Source of the DNA: Mycobacterium neglectum
Lineage (GTDB): Bacteria > Actinomycetota > Actinomycetes > Mycobacteriales > Mycobacteriaceae
Direction of reading: 5' to 3'
Length of the DNA stretch: 64,000 nucleotides
Assembly: GCF_002591975.1 (NCBI RefSeq)
Contig: NZ_NVQE01000021.1
Span: 1-64,000, forward strand
Shown here: piece by piece, positions 32,744-40,857 of the stretch
How positions within the stretch are numbered: position 1 is the stretch's first letter
Layout of the letters: every line of letters starts with the position of its first letter
The notes under the pieces: generated by a model
The model's database searches: none
Told to the model about the DNA's origin: nothing
The model's input: the letters and a program-made list of their open reading frames with translations, nothing else
Made by a program: the position numbers and the translations under genes

Positions 32744-34129
32744 ATGAGCGGATCGACACCGGCCGTGGTCATCGCCGCCCCCGCGTCGGGCGGCGGCAAG
32801 ACCACCGTGGCAACGGGTTTGATGGGTGCTCTGCGGCAAACGGGCCGTACCGTGGCACCGTTCAAGGTAGGACCGGACTTCATCGACCCTGGGTATCACG
32901 CGCTGGCCGCGCAGCAGCCGGGCCGCAATCTCGACCCGGTGCTCGTCGGTGAAGAGCTGATCGGCCCGCTGTACCGGCATGGCAGCGCGGCGGCCGATAT
33001 CGCGGTCATCGAAGGTGTGATGGGACTTTTCGACGGCCGGATCGCGGAGGGCTTCACGGGCACTGCCGAAGGGTCTACTGCGCACGTGGCCGCCCTGCTC
33101 GGTGCGCCGGTGATTCTGGTGGTCGACGCACGCGGTCAGAGCCACAGCGCCGCGGCTCTGCTGCACGGCTTCTCGACATTCGACCCGAAGATCCGGGTTG
33201 CCGGCGTCATCCTCAACCGCGTCGGCTCGCCGCGCCACGAGGAGGTGCTGCGCCAGGCGTGCGAGCACGCTGGGCTGCCGGTGTTCGGTGCCATTCCGCG
33301 AGTCGACGAGTTGTCCGTTCCATCAAGACATCTCGGCCTGATCACCGCCGTCGAACACGGCAATGCGGCCCGTGCCGCGGTGGAGGCGATGACCGGACGG
33401 GTTGCCCGCCATGTCGACCTGGCGGCGATCGCCGAGATCGCGGCCAGCCAGGTTGCCGACGCGCCATGGGATCCGGCCGCGGCCGCCCCGGTAACGGGCG
33501 CCGTGTCGGTGGCACTCGCGGCGGGGAAGGCGTTCAGTTTCGGGTACGCAGAACACCGCGAACTCCTGCGCGGCGCTGGCGCAGAGGTCATGGAATTCGA
33601 CCCGCTGACCGACCCGCTGCCGTCGCAGGCCACCGCACTTGTACTGCCCGGCGGGTTCCCGGAAGAGTTCGGTACCGAATTGTCGGGCAATGAAGTTGTG
33701 CGGCAGCAGATCAAGAGGCTTGCCGCATCCGGTGCACCTGTGCACGCCGAATGCGCCGGCCTGGCCTATCTGGTCGACGACCTCGACGGCCATCCGATGT
33801 GCGGAGTGTTGTCCGGTTCGGCACGTTTCACCGATCGCCTGACCCTGGGCTACCGCAATGCCGTCGCGGTGGCCGAATCGTCGCTGTACGCCATCGGCGA
33901 CCGCACCGTCGGTCACGAGTTCCACCGCAGCACAGTGCGATTCCACGAAGATTATCCTCCGGCGTGGGCGTACAGCGGCCGCCCCGGCGGGCCGACCACC
34001 GACGGTGCGGTGAAAACCGGGGTCCACGCGAGCTACCTACACACCCATCCGGCCGCGCACCCGGACGCCATCACCCGCTTCGTGGCCGCGGCCCAGGCGC
34101 GCTTCTACTCCAGCCGCCGCAACCTCTAA
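32744..34129 (+). CDS. cobB: Cobyrinic acid a,c-diamide synthase
   Basis: 461 aa from ATG 32744. Amidates the a and c side chains of (hydrogeno)cobyrinic acid. The N-terminal ATPase domain starts with VVIAAPASGGGKTTVATGLM and continues with FKVGPDFIDPGYH. The C-terminal glutaminase domain carries the triad Cys in VHAECAGLAYL and a late GVHASYLHTHPAAHP His segment. The longer frame from 32708 lacks family support. Its TAA stop overlaps a TAAGCT hexamer (34127-34132) that may be the -10 of cysG. Confidence 0.93.
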   Translation: MSGSTPAVVIAAPASGGGKTTVATGLMGALRQTGRTVAPFKVGPDFIDPGYHALAAQQPGRNLDPVLVGEELIGPLYRHGSAAADIAVIEGVMGLFDGRIAEGFTGTAEGSTAHVAALLGAPVILVVDARGQSHSAAALLHGFSTFDPKIRVAGVILNRVGSPRHEEVLRQACEHAGLPVFGAIPRVDELSVPSRHLGLITAVEHGNAARAAVEAMTGRVARHVDLAAIAEIAASQVADAPWDPAAAAPVTGAVSVALAAGKAFSFGYAEHRELLRGAGAEVMEFDPLTDPLPSQATALVLPGGFPEEFGTELSGNEVVRQQIKRLAASGAPVHAECAGLAYLVDDLDGHPMCGVLSGSARFTDRLTLGYRNAVAVAESSLYAIGDRTVGHEFHRSTVRFHEDYPPAWAYSGRPGGPTTDGAVKTGVHASYLHTHPAAHPDAITRFVAAAQARFYSSRRNL

Positions 34130-34132
34130 GCT
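34127..34132 (+). promoter_or_regulatory. Putative -10 element for cysG
   Basis: TAAGCT ends 6 bases before the cysG GTG at 34139 and overlaps the cobB stop. Leaderless transcription of cysG is possible in addition to read-through. Confidence 0.35.
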
Positions 34133-34138
34133 CGCCGG

Positions 34139-35347
34139 GTGAGCGAGAACGCCTACCTCGTCGGCCTGCGCCTCGATGGCAGGAAGGTCGTCGTCGTCGG
34201 TGGCGGCACCGTGGCGCAGCGACGGCTACCGCTGCTGGTGGCCAATGGTGCCGATGTGCACGTCATTGCCCGCAGTGTCACCCCTGCGGTGGAGGCCTTG
34301 AGTCAGCAGGAGCATGGAATCTCCTTGCAAATACGAGAGTTTCGGGATGGCGATCTGGAAGGCGCCTGGTACGCGATCGCGGCCACCGACGATCCGGCTG
34401 TCAACGCCGCCATCGTCGCCGAGGCTGAGCAGCACCGGATCTTCTGCGTGCGCGCCGACGTGGCGCGCGAAGGGACCGCGGTCACCCCTGCATCCTTCGA
34501 GTACGAGGGCTTGTCCGTCGGCGTGCTTGCCGGTGGAGAGCACCGGCGGTCAGCGGCGATCCGGTCGGCGATCCACGAGGCCCTGCAGCAGGGGCTCATC
34601 GCTGCCGAGACCCCCGGCGTACTCCCCGGCGGGGTGGCGCTGGTCGGCGGCGGGCCCGGCGACCCTGAACTGATCACCGTGCGAGGTAGGCGCATGCTGG
34701 CCCACGCCGACGTCGTCGTCGCCGACCGGCTGGCGCCGCAGGAGCTGCTGGCCGAACTCGCGCCGCACGTCGAGGTGATCGATGCCGCGAAGATTCCATA
34801 CGGGCGCGCGATGGCCCAGGACGCGATCAACGCGGTGCTGATCGACCGGGCCAAGGCGGGCAAGTTCGTCGTCCGGCTCAAGGGTGGCGACCCGTTCGTG
34901 TTCGCGCGGGGTTATGAAGAGGTGATCGCGTGCGCGGACGCTGGGATTCCTGTCACAGTTGTGCCGGGTGTGACAAGTGCCATAGCGGTTCCCGCGCTAG
35001 CCGGCGTTCCGGTCACTCACCGAGGGATCACGCACGAGTTTGTGGTGGTCAGCGGCCATGTTGCGCCTGATCATCCCGAATCGTTAGTTAATTGGAATGC
35101 GCTGGCCGCGATGTCGGGCACGATCGTGTTGCTGATGGCCGTCGAGCGCATCGAGCAATTCGCCAAGGTACTGCTGGAGGGCGGTCGACCTGCGGATACG
35201 CCGGTTCTGGTCGTTCAGCACGGCACCACCGCGTCGCAGCGGACCCTGCGAGCGACCCTCGCGGACGCCCCTGACCGCATTAGGGAAGACGGCGTTCGGC
35301 CGCCCGCGATCATCGTGATCGGCCCGGTGGCGGCCTTCGCCAGTTAA
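34139..35347 (+). CDS. cysG: Siroheme synthase: precorrin-2 dehydrogenase/ferrochelatase plus uroporphyrinogen-III methyltransferase
   Basis: 402 aa, GTG start. The N-terminal domain (about 1-150) has VVVVGGGTVAQRRLPLLVANG, the NAD-binding fold of precorrin-2 dehydrogenase/sirohydrochlorin ferrochelatase. The C-terminal domain (about 160-400) is the SAM-dependent uroporphyrinogen-III C-methyltransferase with VALVGGGPGDPELITV, DVVVADRLAP and VVRLKGGDPFVFARG. It makes precorrin-2, the branch point to siroheme (sulfite/nitrite reductase) and cobalamin, fitting its place after cobO-cobB. Corresponds to Rv2847c. Confidence 0.94.
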   Translation: MSENAYLVGLRLDGRKVVVVGGGTVAQRRLPLLVANGADVHVIARSVTPAVEALSQQEHGISLQIREFRDGDLEGAWYAIAATDDPAVNAAIVAEAEQHRIFCVRADVAREGTAVTPASFEYEGLSVGVLAGGEHRRSAAIRSAIHEALQQGLIAAETPGVLPGGVALVGGGPGDPELITVRGRRMLAHADVVVADRLAPQELLAELAPHVEVIDAAKIPYGRAMAQDAINAVLIDRAKAGKFVVRLKGGDPFVFARGYEEVIACADAGIPVTVVPGVTSAIAVPALAGVPVTHRGITHEFVVVSGHVAPDHPESLVNWNALAAMSGTIVLLMAVERIEQFAKVLLEGGRPADTPVLVVQHGTTASQRTLRATLADAPDRIREDGVRPPAIIVIGPVAAFAS

Positions 35348-35360
35348 AGGATTCTTAAGA

Positions 35361-35374
35361 TTACTGTAAGGTAA
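35361..35374. promoter_or_regulatory. Compact promoter/operator of efpA
   Basis: TTACTGTAAGGTAA contains the palindrome TTAC-T-GTAA (35361-35369) and a further GTAA half-site. It overlaps TAAGGT (35367-35372), a TANNNT -10 hexamer 8 bases before the efpA ATG. Only 33 bases separate cysG and efpA, so the control region is here. Its symmetry suggests a repressor site on the promoter. Confidence 0.45.
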
Positions 35375-35380
35375 CCCGCT

Positions 35381-36961
35381 ATGACGGCTCTCAATGACGC
35401 AGAGCGGGCAGCGATGTTCCGCGACGCCGAAGGCGGGGCAAACCGATCGTTACCTTTGAACGTGGGATACCCCGGCAAGGAGCGAACCGGCAGGTACCCG
35501 GCTTGGCTGCCGTCGCGGCGGTTCTTCGCCGCGGTGATCGCAATCGGCGGTATGCAGTTGCTCGCCACCATGGACAGCACTGTCGCGATCGTCGCGCTTC
35601 CTAAGATTCAGGACGAACTGAGCCTCTCCGACGCAGGTCGCAGTTGGGTCATCACCGCCTACGTTCTGACGTTCGGCGGACTGATGCTGCTCGGTGGACG
35701 CCTCGGCGACATCATCGGGCGCAAGCGCACCTTCATCGTCGGCGTCGCGCTGTTCACCATCGCCTCGGTCCTGTGCGGCCTCGCGTGGAATGAGGCGACC
35801 CTGGTCACGGCCCGGCTGCTGCAGGGCGTCGGCGCGGCGATCGCGTCACCGACCGCTCTCGCGCTGATCGCGACCACGTTCCCGAAGGGGCCGGCGCGTA
35901 ATGCCGCGACCGCGATATTCGCGGCGATGACGGGCATCGGATCGGTCATGGGTCTGATCGTCGGCGGTGCGCTGACCGAGGTGTCGTGGCGCTGGGCGTT
36001 CCTGATCAACGTCCCGATCGGGCTGCTGATGATCCACCTGGCCCGCAAGACCCTTCGTGAGACCCACCGCGAGCGGCTGAAGCTCGACGCCGCCGGTGCC
36101 ATCCTGGCCACCCTGGGGTGTACCGCAGCGGTGTTCGCGTTCTCGATGGGGCCCGAACAGGGCTGGGTGTCGCCGGTGACGATCGGTTCGGGGCTGGCCG
36201 CGTGCACGTTCCTGCTGGCCTTCGTCTACGTCGAGCGTTCCGCCGAGAACCCCGTGGTGCCGTTGGACTTGTTCAAGGACCGCAACCGGGTCGCGACGTT
36301 CGCGGCGGTGTTCATGGCGGGCGGCGTGATGTTCACGTTGACCGTGCTGATCGGGTTGTACGTCCAGGACATCATGGGCTACAGCGCATTACGCGCCGGC
36401 ATAGGCTTCATTCCGTTCGTGATCGCACTGGGCATCGGGCTGGGCGTGTCGTCTGCGCTGGTGTCGAAGTTCCCGCCGCGCGTCCTGGTGATCGCAGGCG
36501 GTGTGCTGGTGCTCGCCGCGATGATCTATGGCTCCACGCTGGACGCGAACATCCCGTACTTCCCGAACTTGGTCCTTCCGATCACCGTCGGCGGATTCGG
36601 CATCGGCATGATCGTCGTCCCACTGACCGTGTCCGCCATCGCCGGGGTGGGATTCGATCAGATCGGCCCGGTCTCGGCGATCGCGCTCATGCTGCAGAGC
36701 CTCGGCGGGCCGGTCGTTCTGGCCGTGATCCAGGCGGTCATCACGTCGCGCACGCTGTACTTGGGCGGCATCACCGGGCCGGTCAAGGACATGAACGCTG
36801 CCCAATTGCACGCGCTGGATCAGGGCTATTCCTACGGCCTGCTGTGGGTGGCCGCGGTCGCGGTGATCGTCGGCGTCGCTGCGCTGTTCATCGGCTACAC
36901 GGCCGCGCAGGTAGCGCACGCGCAGGAAGTCAAGGAAGCGATCGACCAGGGCGAGCTCTAG
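35381..36961 (+). CDS. efpA: Major facilitator efflux pump EfpA
   Basis: 526 aa. A 14-helix drug/H+ antiporter of the QacA/DHA2 type. After a ~45-residue cytosolic N-terminus the first helix holds IGGMQLLATMDSTVAIVALP, and motif A-like GGRLGDIIGRKR follows helix 2-3. The start MTALND and the tail AHAQEVKEAID closely match M. tuberculosis EfpA (Rv2846c) as I recall it, so this copy, not the one downstream, is the orthologue. EfpA is essential or near-essential in the tubercle bacillus and has been linked to lipid export and drug response. A nested hairpin separates it from its paralogue. Confidence 0.94.
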   Translation: MTALNDAERAAMFRDAEGGANRSLPLNVGYPGKERTGRYPAWLPSRRFFAAVIAIGGMQLLATMDSTVAIVALPKIQDELSLSDAGRSWVITAYVLTFGGLMLLGGRLGDIIGRKRTFIVGVALFTIASVLCGLAWNEATLVTARLLQGVGAAIASPTALALIATTFPKGPARNAATAIFAAMTGIGSVMGLIVGGALTEVSWRWAFLINVPIGLLMIHLARKTLRETHRERLKLDAAGAILATLGCTAAVFAFSMGPEQGWVSPVTIGSGLAACTFLLAFVYVERSAENPVVPLDLFKDRNRVATFAAVFMAGGVMFTLTVLIGLYVQDIMGYSALRAGIGFIPFVIALGIGLGVSSALVSKFPPRVLVIAGGVLVLAAMIYGSTLDANIPYFPNLVLPITVGGFGIGMIVVPLTVSAIAGVGFDQIGPVSAIALMLQSLGGPVVLAVIQAVITSRTLYLGGITGPVKDMNAAQLHALDQGYSYGLLWVAAVAVIVGVAALFIGYTAAQVAHAQEVKEAIDQGEL

Positions 36962-37012
36962 CTCGCGACTTCGGCGCGCACACGCCCGCTGGGCGTCTAT
37001 AGGCGCGCCGAA
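36951..37012. terminator. Stacked inverted repeats between efpA and its paralogue
   Basis: GCGAGCT-CT-AGCTCGC (36951-36966) spans the efpA stop. It is followed by a 10-bp perfect outer stem, TTCGGCGCGC (36970-36979) with GCGCGCCGAA (37003-37012), enclosing a second perfect stem ACGCCC-GCT-GGGCGT (36982-36996). There is no U-tract. A strong candidate for a tract-less terminator or a recombination-derived palindrome. Confidence 0.6.
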
Positions 37013-37024
37013 TCCGTGCCTCGG

Positions 37025-37030
37025 TAGGCT
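37025..37030 (+). promoter_or_regulatory. Putative -10 element for the second MFS gene
   Basis: TAGGCT, 8 bases before the ATG at 37039. It indicates that the paralogue has its own leaderless promoter after the hairpin. Confidence 0.45.
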
Positions 37031-37038
37031 GGCAAGCC

Positions 37039-38541
37039 ATGTCTGCGGTGGGCGGTTCCTCAGGGTCGGACCGGGCCACCAAACCGCTGTCCTCATCGGT
37101 GTTGGGCCCGGCGATCATCGCGATCACCGGTATGCAGCTCATGTCGACCCTCGACGGCACCATCGTCATCGTCGCGCTGCCGCGTATGCAGGCCGACCTC
37201 GGCCTCTCCGACCCCGGTAAGAGCTGGGTGATCACCGCCTACGTGCTCGCCTTCGGGGGGCTGCTGCTGCTCGGTGGACGCATCGGCGACGCCATCGGCC
37301 ACAAGCGTGCGTTCCTGTCCGGTGTCGGCGTGTTCACGATCGCGTCGTTGGTGTGCGGGCTGGCCACCGACGGCGTCACGCTGATCATCGCGCGGGCGGT
37401 ACAGGGCACGGGTGCGGCGATCGCCGCGCCGACGGGCCTGGCGCTCATCGCGACGACGTACGCGGTCGGGCAGGCACGAAACCGCGCCATGGCCGTGTCG
37501 GCGGCGATGCAGGGCATCGGATCGGTCCTGGGGTTGGTGCTCGGCGGCGCCTTGACCGTTATCTCGTGGCGGCTGGCGTTCCTGATCAACATCCCGATCG
37601 GGATCGTGATCATCATCGTCGCCGTCCTGAAGATCAACGAGACGCATCACGAACGGTTGAAGCTCGACGTCACCGGCGCCATCCTGGCCACTCTGGGTTG
37701 CACCTCGGCGGTGTTGGTGTTCACGCAGGGCCCGCCGCGAGGCTGGGTCGACCCGTGGGTGATCGGCGCCGGTATCGCGTCGGCAGGCTTCTTCCTCGCG
37801 TTCCTGATCGTCGAGCGCACCGCCGACCACCCGATCGTTCCCTTCTCGGTGTTCGACAATCGGAACCGGGTGATGACCTTCATCTCCCTGTTCCTGGCCG
37901 GTGGCGTCATGTTGACGCTCAGCGTGATGGTCGGCCTGCTCGTCCAGGATGTGCTCGGCTATTCGCCCGTGCGCGCGGGTGTGAGTTTCATCCCGTTTGC
38001 AATCGCGTTCGGCATCGGCAGCATCGTGGCGGCCAAGCTCGCGCCTCATGTCGCGCCGCGCTGGCTGATCCTCGGCGGCGGGTTGTTCGTGCTCGCCGCC
38101 ATGCTCTACGGCTCGACACTGGACCGCGACGTCCCGTACCTTCCGGACCTGTTCGGGCTCGTCGTCGTCGGTGGCTTCGGCATCGGCGCGATCGCGGTGA
38201 TCCTGCCGCTGTGTGCGATCGCCGGGGTGGGACCGAAGGAGATCGGCCCGGTGTCGTCGATCACGCTGATGGTGCAGAACCTCGGCGGTCCGGTGGTGCT
38301 GGTCGTGATTCAGGCCGTGCAGACCTCCCGCACGCTCTATCTGGGTGGTACGACGGGTCCGGTCAAGGACATGACACCCGCTCAACTCGACGCATTGGGC
38401 TTCGGCTACACCTACTCGTTGCTCTGGGTGGCGGGGGTCGCGGTGATCGTCGGCGTCACTGCGTTCTGGATCGGGTTCTCGGCGCGCCAGATCGCGGCAG
38501 CGCAACACACTCGCGAGGCCGTGGAGGCGGGCGAGCTTTAG
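37039..38541 (+). CDS. EfpA-like MFS transporter (tandem paralogue)
   Basis: 500 aa. Aligns with EfpA by eye over nearly the whole length: ITGMQLMSTLDGTIVIVALP against IGGMQLLATMDSTVAIVALP, identical SWVITAYVL, GGRIGDAIGHKR, and the shared TLYLGGTTGPVKDM segment before the last helices. It has a shorter N-terminal cytosolic arm. About 14 membrane helices. It arose by tandem duplication, is clearly diverged, and has separate promoter signals, so it may have different substrates or regulation. Confidence 0.9.
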   Translation: MSAVGGSSGSDRATKPLSSSVLGPAIIAITGMQLMSTLDGTIVIVALPRMQADLGLSDPGKSWVITAYVLAFGGLLLLGGRIGDAIGHKRAFLSGVGVFTIASLVCGLATDGVTLIIARAVQGTGAAIAAPTGLALIATTYAVGQARNRAMAVSAAMQGIGSVLGLVLGGALTVISWRLAFLINIPIGIVIIIVAVLKINETHHERLKLDVTGAILATLGCTSAVLVFTQGPPRGWVDPWVIGAGIASAGFFLAFLIVERTADHPIVPFSVFDNRNRVMTFISLFLAGGVMLTLSVMVGLLVQDVLGYSPVRAGVSFIPFAIAFGIGSIVAAKLAPHVAPRWLILGGGLFVLAAMLYGSTLDRDVPYLPDLFGLVVVGGFGIGAIAVILPLCAIAGVGPKEIGPVSSITLMVQNLGGPVVLVVIQAVQTSRTLYLGGTTGPVKDMTPAQLDALGFGYTYSLLWVAGVAVIVGVTAFWIGFSARQIAAAQHTREAVEAGEL

Positions 38542-38554
38542 CGGAGCCGGTCAG

Positions 38555-38560
38555 TAAGGT
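38555..38560 (+). promoter_or_regulatory. Putative -10 element for proS
   Basis: TAAGGT, 8 bases before the GTG at 38569. It supports the GTG start and a leaderless proS mRNA. Confidence 0.45.
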
Positions 38561-38568
38561 TGTCGGCT

Positions 38569-40311
38569 GTGATCACCCGCATGTCCGAGCTGTTCCTGCG
38601 CACGCTGCGTGACGATCCCGCCGACGCCGAGGTGGCAAGCCACAAGCTGCTGGTCCGGGCCGGCTACATCCGGCCGATCGGGCCCGGGCTGTACAGCTGG
38701 CTGCCACTGGGCCTTCGGGTGCTGCGCAAGATCGAGGCCGTCGTCCGCGGCGAGATGAACGCCATCGGTGGTCAGGAGATCCTGTTCCCCGCACTGTTGC
38801 CCAAGGCGCCCTATGAGGTCACGAACCGATGGACCGAGTACGGCGACGGCGTCTTCCGACTGCAGGACCGCAGGCGCAACGATTACATGCTGGGGCCGAC
38901 GCACGAAGAGTTCTTCACGATGGCGGTCAAGGGGGAGTACAGCAGCTACAAGGATTTCCCGCTGCTGTTGTTCCAAATCCAGACGAAGTACCGCGACGAG
39001 GCGCGTCCACGGGCGGGCATCCTGCGCGGTCGCGAGTTCATCATGAAGGACTCCTACTCCTTCGACGTCGACGACGACGGTTTGCGCGCGCAGTATCAGG
39101 CGCACCGCGGGGCCTACCAACGCATCTTCGACGCGCTGGGCGTCGAGTACGTGATCGTCTCGGCCGTGTCCGGGGCGATGGGTGGCAGCGCCTCCGAGGA
39201 GTTCCTGGCCGAAAGCGACATCGGTGAGGACACGTTCGTGCGCTGCGAAGAATCCGGCTATGCCGCCAACGTCGAGGCCGTCACGACGGCGGTCCCGGAA
39301 TCGCTGCCGATCGACGGCCAGCCCGCGGCCAAGGTGTACGACACCCCTGACACTCCGACGATCGCCACGCTCGTCGCGTGGGCCAACACGGTGCTGGACC
39401 GTGAGGTGACCGCCGCCGACACGCTCAAGAACGTGATGCTGAAGACGCGGCTGCCCGGCGGCGAGTGGGAGCTGCTTGCCGTCGGCGTGCCGGGCGACCG
39501 CGAGGTCGACGACAAACGGCTGGGTGCCGCGTTGGAACCGGCCGAGTACGCGCTGCTCGACGACGCCGACTTCGCCAAGCACCCGTTCCTGGCCAAGGGC
39601 TATATCGGCCCGAAAGCGTTGCTGGCCAACAAGATTCGATTTTTGGTCGATCCGAGGGTGGTGGACGGCACGTCGTGGATCACCGGCGCCGACGAGACGG
39701 GCAAGCATGTGGTCGGCCTGGTCGCCGGACGTGACTTCGTCGCCGACGGCACCATCGAGGCCGCCGATGTCCGCGACGGCGATCCGTCACCCGACGGTGC
39801 GGGGGCGCTGGTTTCGGCACGGGGCATCGAGATCGGGCACATTTTCCAGTTGGGCCGCAAGTACGCCGATGCTTTCGAGGCCGATGTGCTCGGCGAGAAC
39901 GGCAAGCCGGTGCGGCTGACCATGGGGTCCTACGGCATCGGGGTGTCGCGACTGGTCGCGGTGATCGCCGAGCAGCACCACGACGAGTTGGGGTTACGCT
40001 GGCCGTCGTCGGTATCGCCGTTCGACCTCCATGTCGTGATCGCCAACAAGGACGACGCCGCCCGCACCGGCGCGGAGGCGTTGGCAGCCGAATTGGACGC
40101 GCGAGGTCTCGAGTTGCTCCTCGATGACCGGAAAGCATCACCCGGAATCAAGTTCAAGGACGCCGAGTTGCTCGGAGTGCCGTGGGTCGTCGTGGTCGGT
40201 CGCGGCTGGGCCGATGGCGTCGTCGAGTTGCGCAACCGGTTCACCGGCGAAACCCGGGAGGTTCCAGTCGAGAACGCGGCCGCCGACATCGCGACGGCGT
40301 TGAGTTCCTAG
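38569..40311 (+). CDS. proS: Prolyl-tRNA synthetase (bacterial ProS type 1)
   Basis: 580 aa from GTG 38569. Class II aminoacyl-tRNA synthetase charging tRNA-Pro. Motif 2 TKYRDEARPRAGILRGREFIMKD spans residues about 140-162, the YbaK-like editing insertion occupies about 235-385 (including the invariant Lys in TLKNVMLK), motif 3 LTMGSYGIGVSRL precedes the anticodon-binding domain (about 480-580). The MITRMSELFLRTLRDDP start equals the recalled M. tuberculosis ProS (Rv2845c). ATG 38581 is an alternative start four codons in. Confidence 0.97.
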   Translation: MITRMSELFLRTLRDDPADAEVASHKLLVRAGYIRPIGPGLYSWLPLGLRVLRKIEAVVRGEMNAIGGQEILFPALLPKAPYEVTNRWTEYGDGVFRLQDRRRNDYMLGPTHEEFFTMAVKGEYSSYKDFPLLLFQIQTKYRDEARPRAGILRGREFIMKDSYSFDVDDDGLRAQYQAHRGAYQRIFDALGVEYVIVSAVSGAMGGSASEEFLAESDIGEDTFVRCEESGYAANVEAVTTAVPESLPIDGQPAAKVYDTPDTPTIATLVAWANTVLDREVTAADTLKNVMLKTRLPGGEWELLAVGVPGDREVDDKRLGAALEPAEYALLDDADFAKHPFLAKGYIGPKALLANKIRFLVDPRVVDGTSWITGADETGKHVVGLVAGRDFVADGTIEAADVRDGDPSPDGAGALVSARGIEIGHIFQLGRKYADAFEADVLGENGKPVRLTMGSYGIGVSRLVAVIAEQHHDELGLRWPSSVSPFDLHVVIANKDDAARTGAEALAAELDARGLELLLDDRKASPGIKFKDAELLGVPWVVVVGRGWADGVVELRNRFTGETREVPVENAAADIATALSS

Positions 40312-40324
40312 CTCGCGGGAGCGT

Positions 40325-40347
40325 GGGCCCACACCGAAGATTTGGGA
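40325..40347. repeat. Partial third copy of the GGGCCCACAC element
   Basis: GGGCCCACACCGAAGA followed by TTTGGGA lies between the convergent proS and DUF4439 genes. The first bases are part of a 10-base palindrome, GTGGGCCCAC (40323-40332), which might act as a short bidirectional terminator stem. Confidence 0.4.
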
Positions 40348-40857
40348 CTATTCGGTGCCGCCAGGAAACGCGACCGTGATCGGCTCCGTGCCGAGAACGC
40401 GACTCCACCGCGCCGCCATGACCGCGCACTCCGTCAGCGCGCCGACCGCGAACGCGCGCTCCTGTTCGTCGGTCGCCTGCTCGACGACGGCTCGCCACGC
40501 GACGGCGGTGTCCTCTTCCATCCGCACCGCGAGATTTGCCGCATCCGTGGGGTTGTCGACCTCGATCGGCAGCTGATATCCGGCCGCAGGCAGTGGCGCG
40601 TCCACCGATCGGGCTTGCAGCATCGCCAAGGCCTCCTCGCGCCGTTTACGGTGCTGGGCCATCGAAGCCGACACGAGATAGTTGGTGTCGGGAACGGTAT
40701 GCGCCGACACGATCCCGTAGCCGTAGATCGACGCCTGCGCGGTCGCGATCGCGTCGAACAGTGCGCCGTCGGCGGCGTTCGGCGGCTTCGACGGGCTGGT
40801 CGGTTCGGCGGCCCGCGACGACGTCGTCGTCGTTGGGGTGGGATCGGGGGACGTCAT
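40348..40857 (-). CDS. DUF4439 ferritin-like protein (Rv2844-like)
   Basis: 169 aa. A Ser/Thr/Pro-rich N-terminus (about 1-28) precedes a predicted helical bundle with ALFDAIATAQASIYGYGIVSAH, an EEALAMLQARSV stretch and RMEEDTAVAWRAVVEQATDEQERAFAVGAL (residues about 105-135), which resemble the DUF4439 four-helix ferritin-like domain. No signal peptide. The ATG overlaps the stop of the Tat-signal gene before it (ATGA), so the two are co-translated and probably work together. Function unknown. Confidence 0.7.
   Translation of the reverse strand: MTSPDPTPTTTTSSRAAEPTSPSKPPNAADGALFDAIATAQASIYGYGIVSAHTVPDTNYLVSASMAQHRKRREEALAMLQARSVDAPLPAAGYQLPIEVDNPTDAANLAVRMEEDTAVAWRAVVEQATDEQERAFAVGALTECAVMAARWSRVLGTEPITVAFPGGTE

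Noticed and set aside
37093..38508. 471-residue minus-strand frame over the second MFS gene
   Set aside because: It is rich in His, Asp and Arg, typical of the complement of membrane-protein codons; the plus strand has clear transporter motifs.
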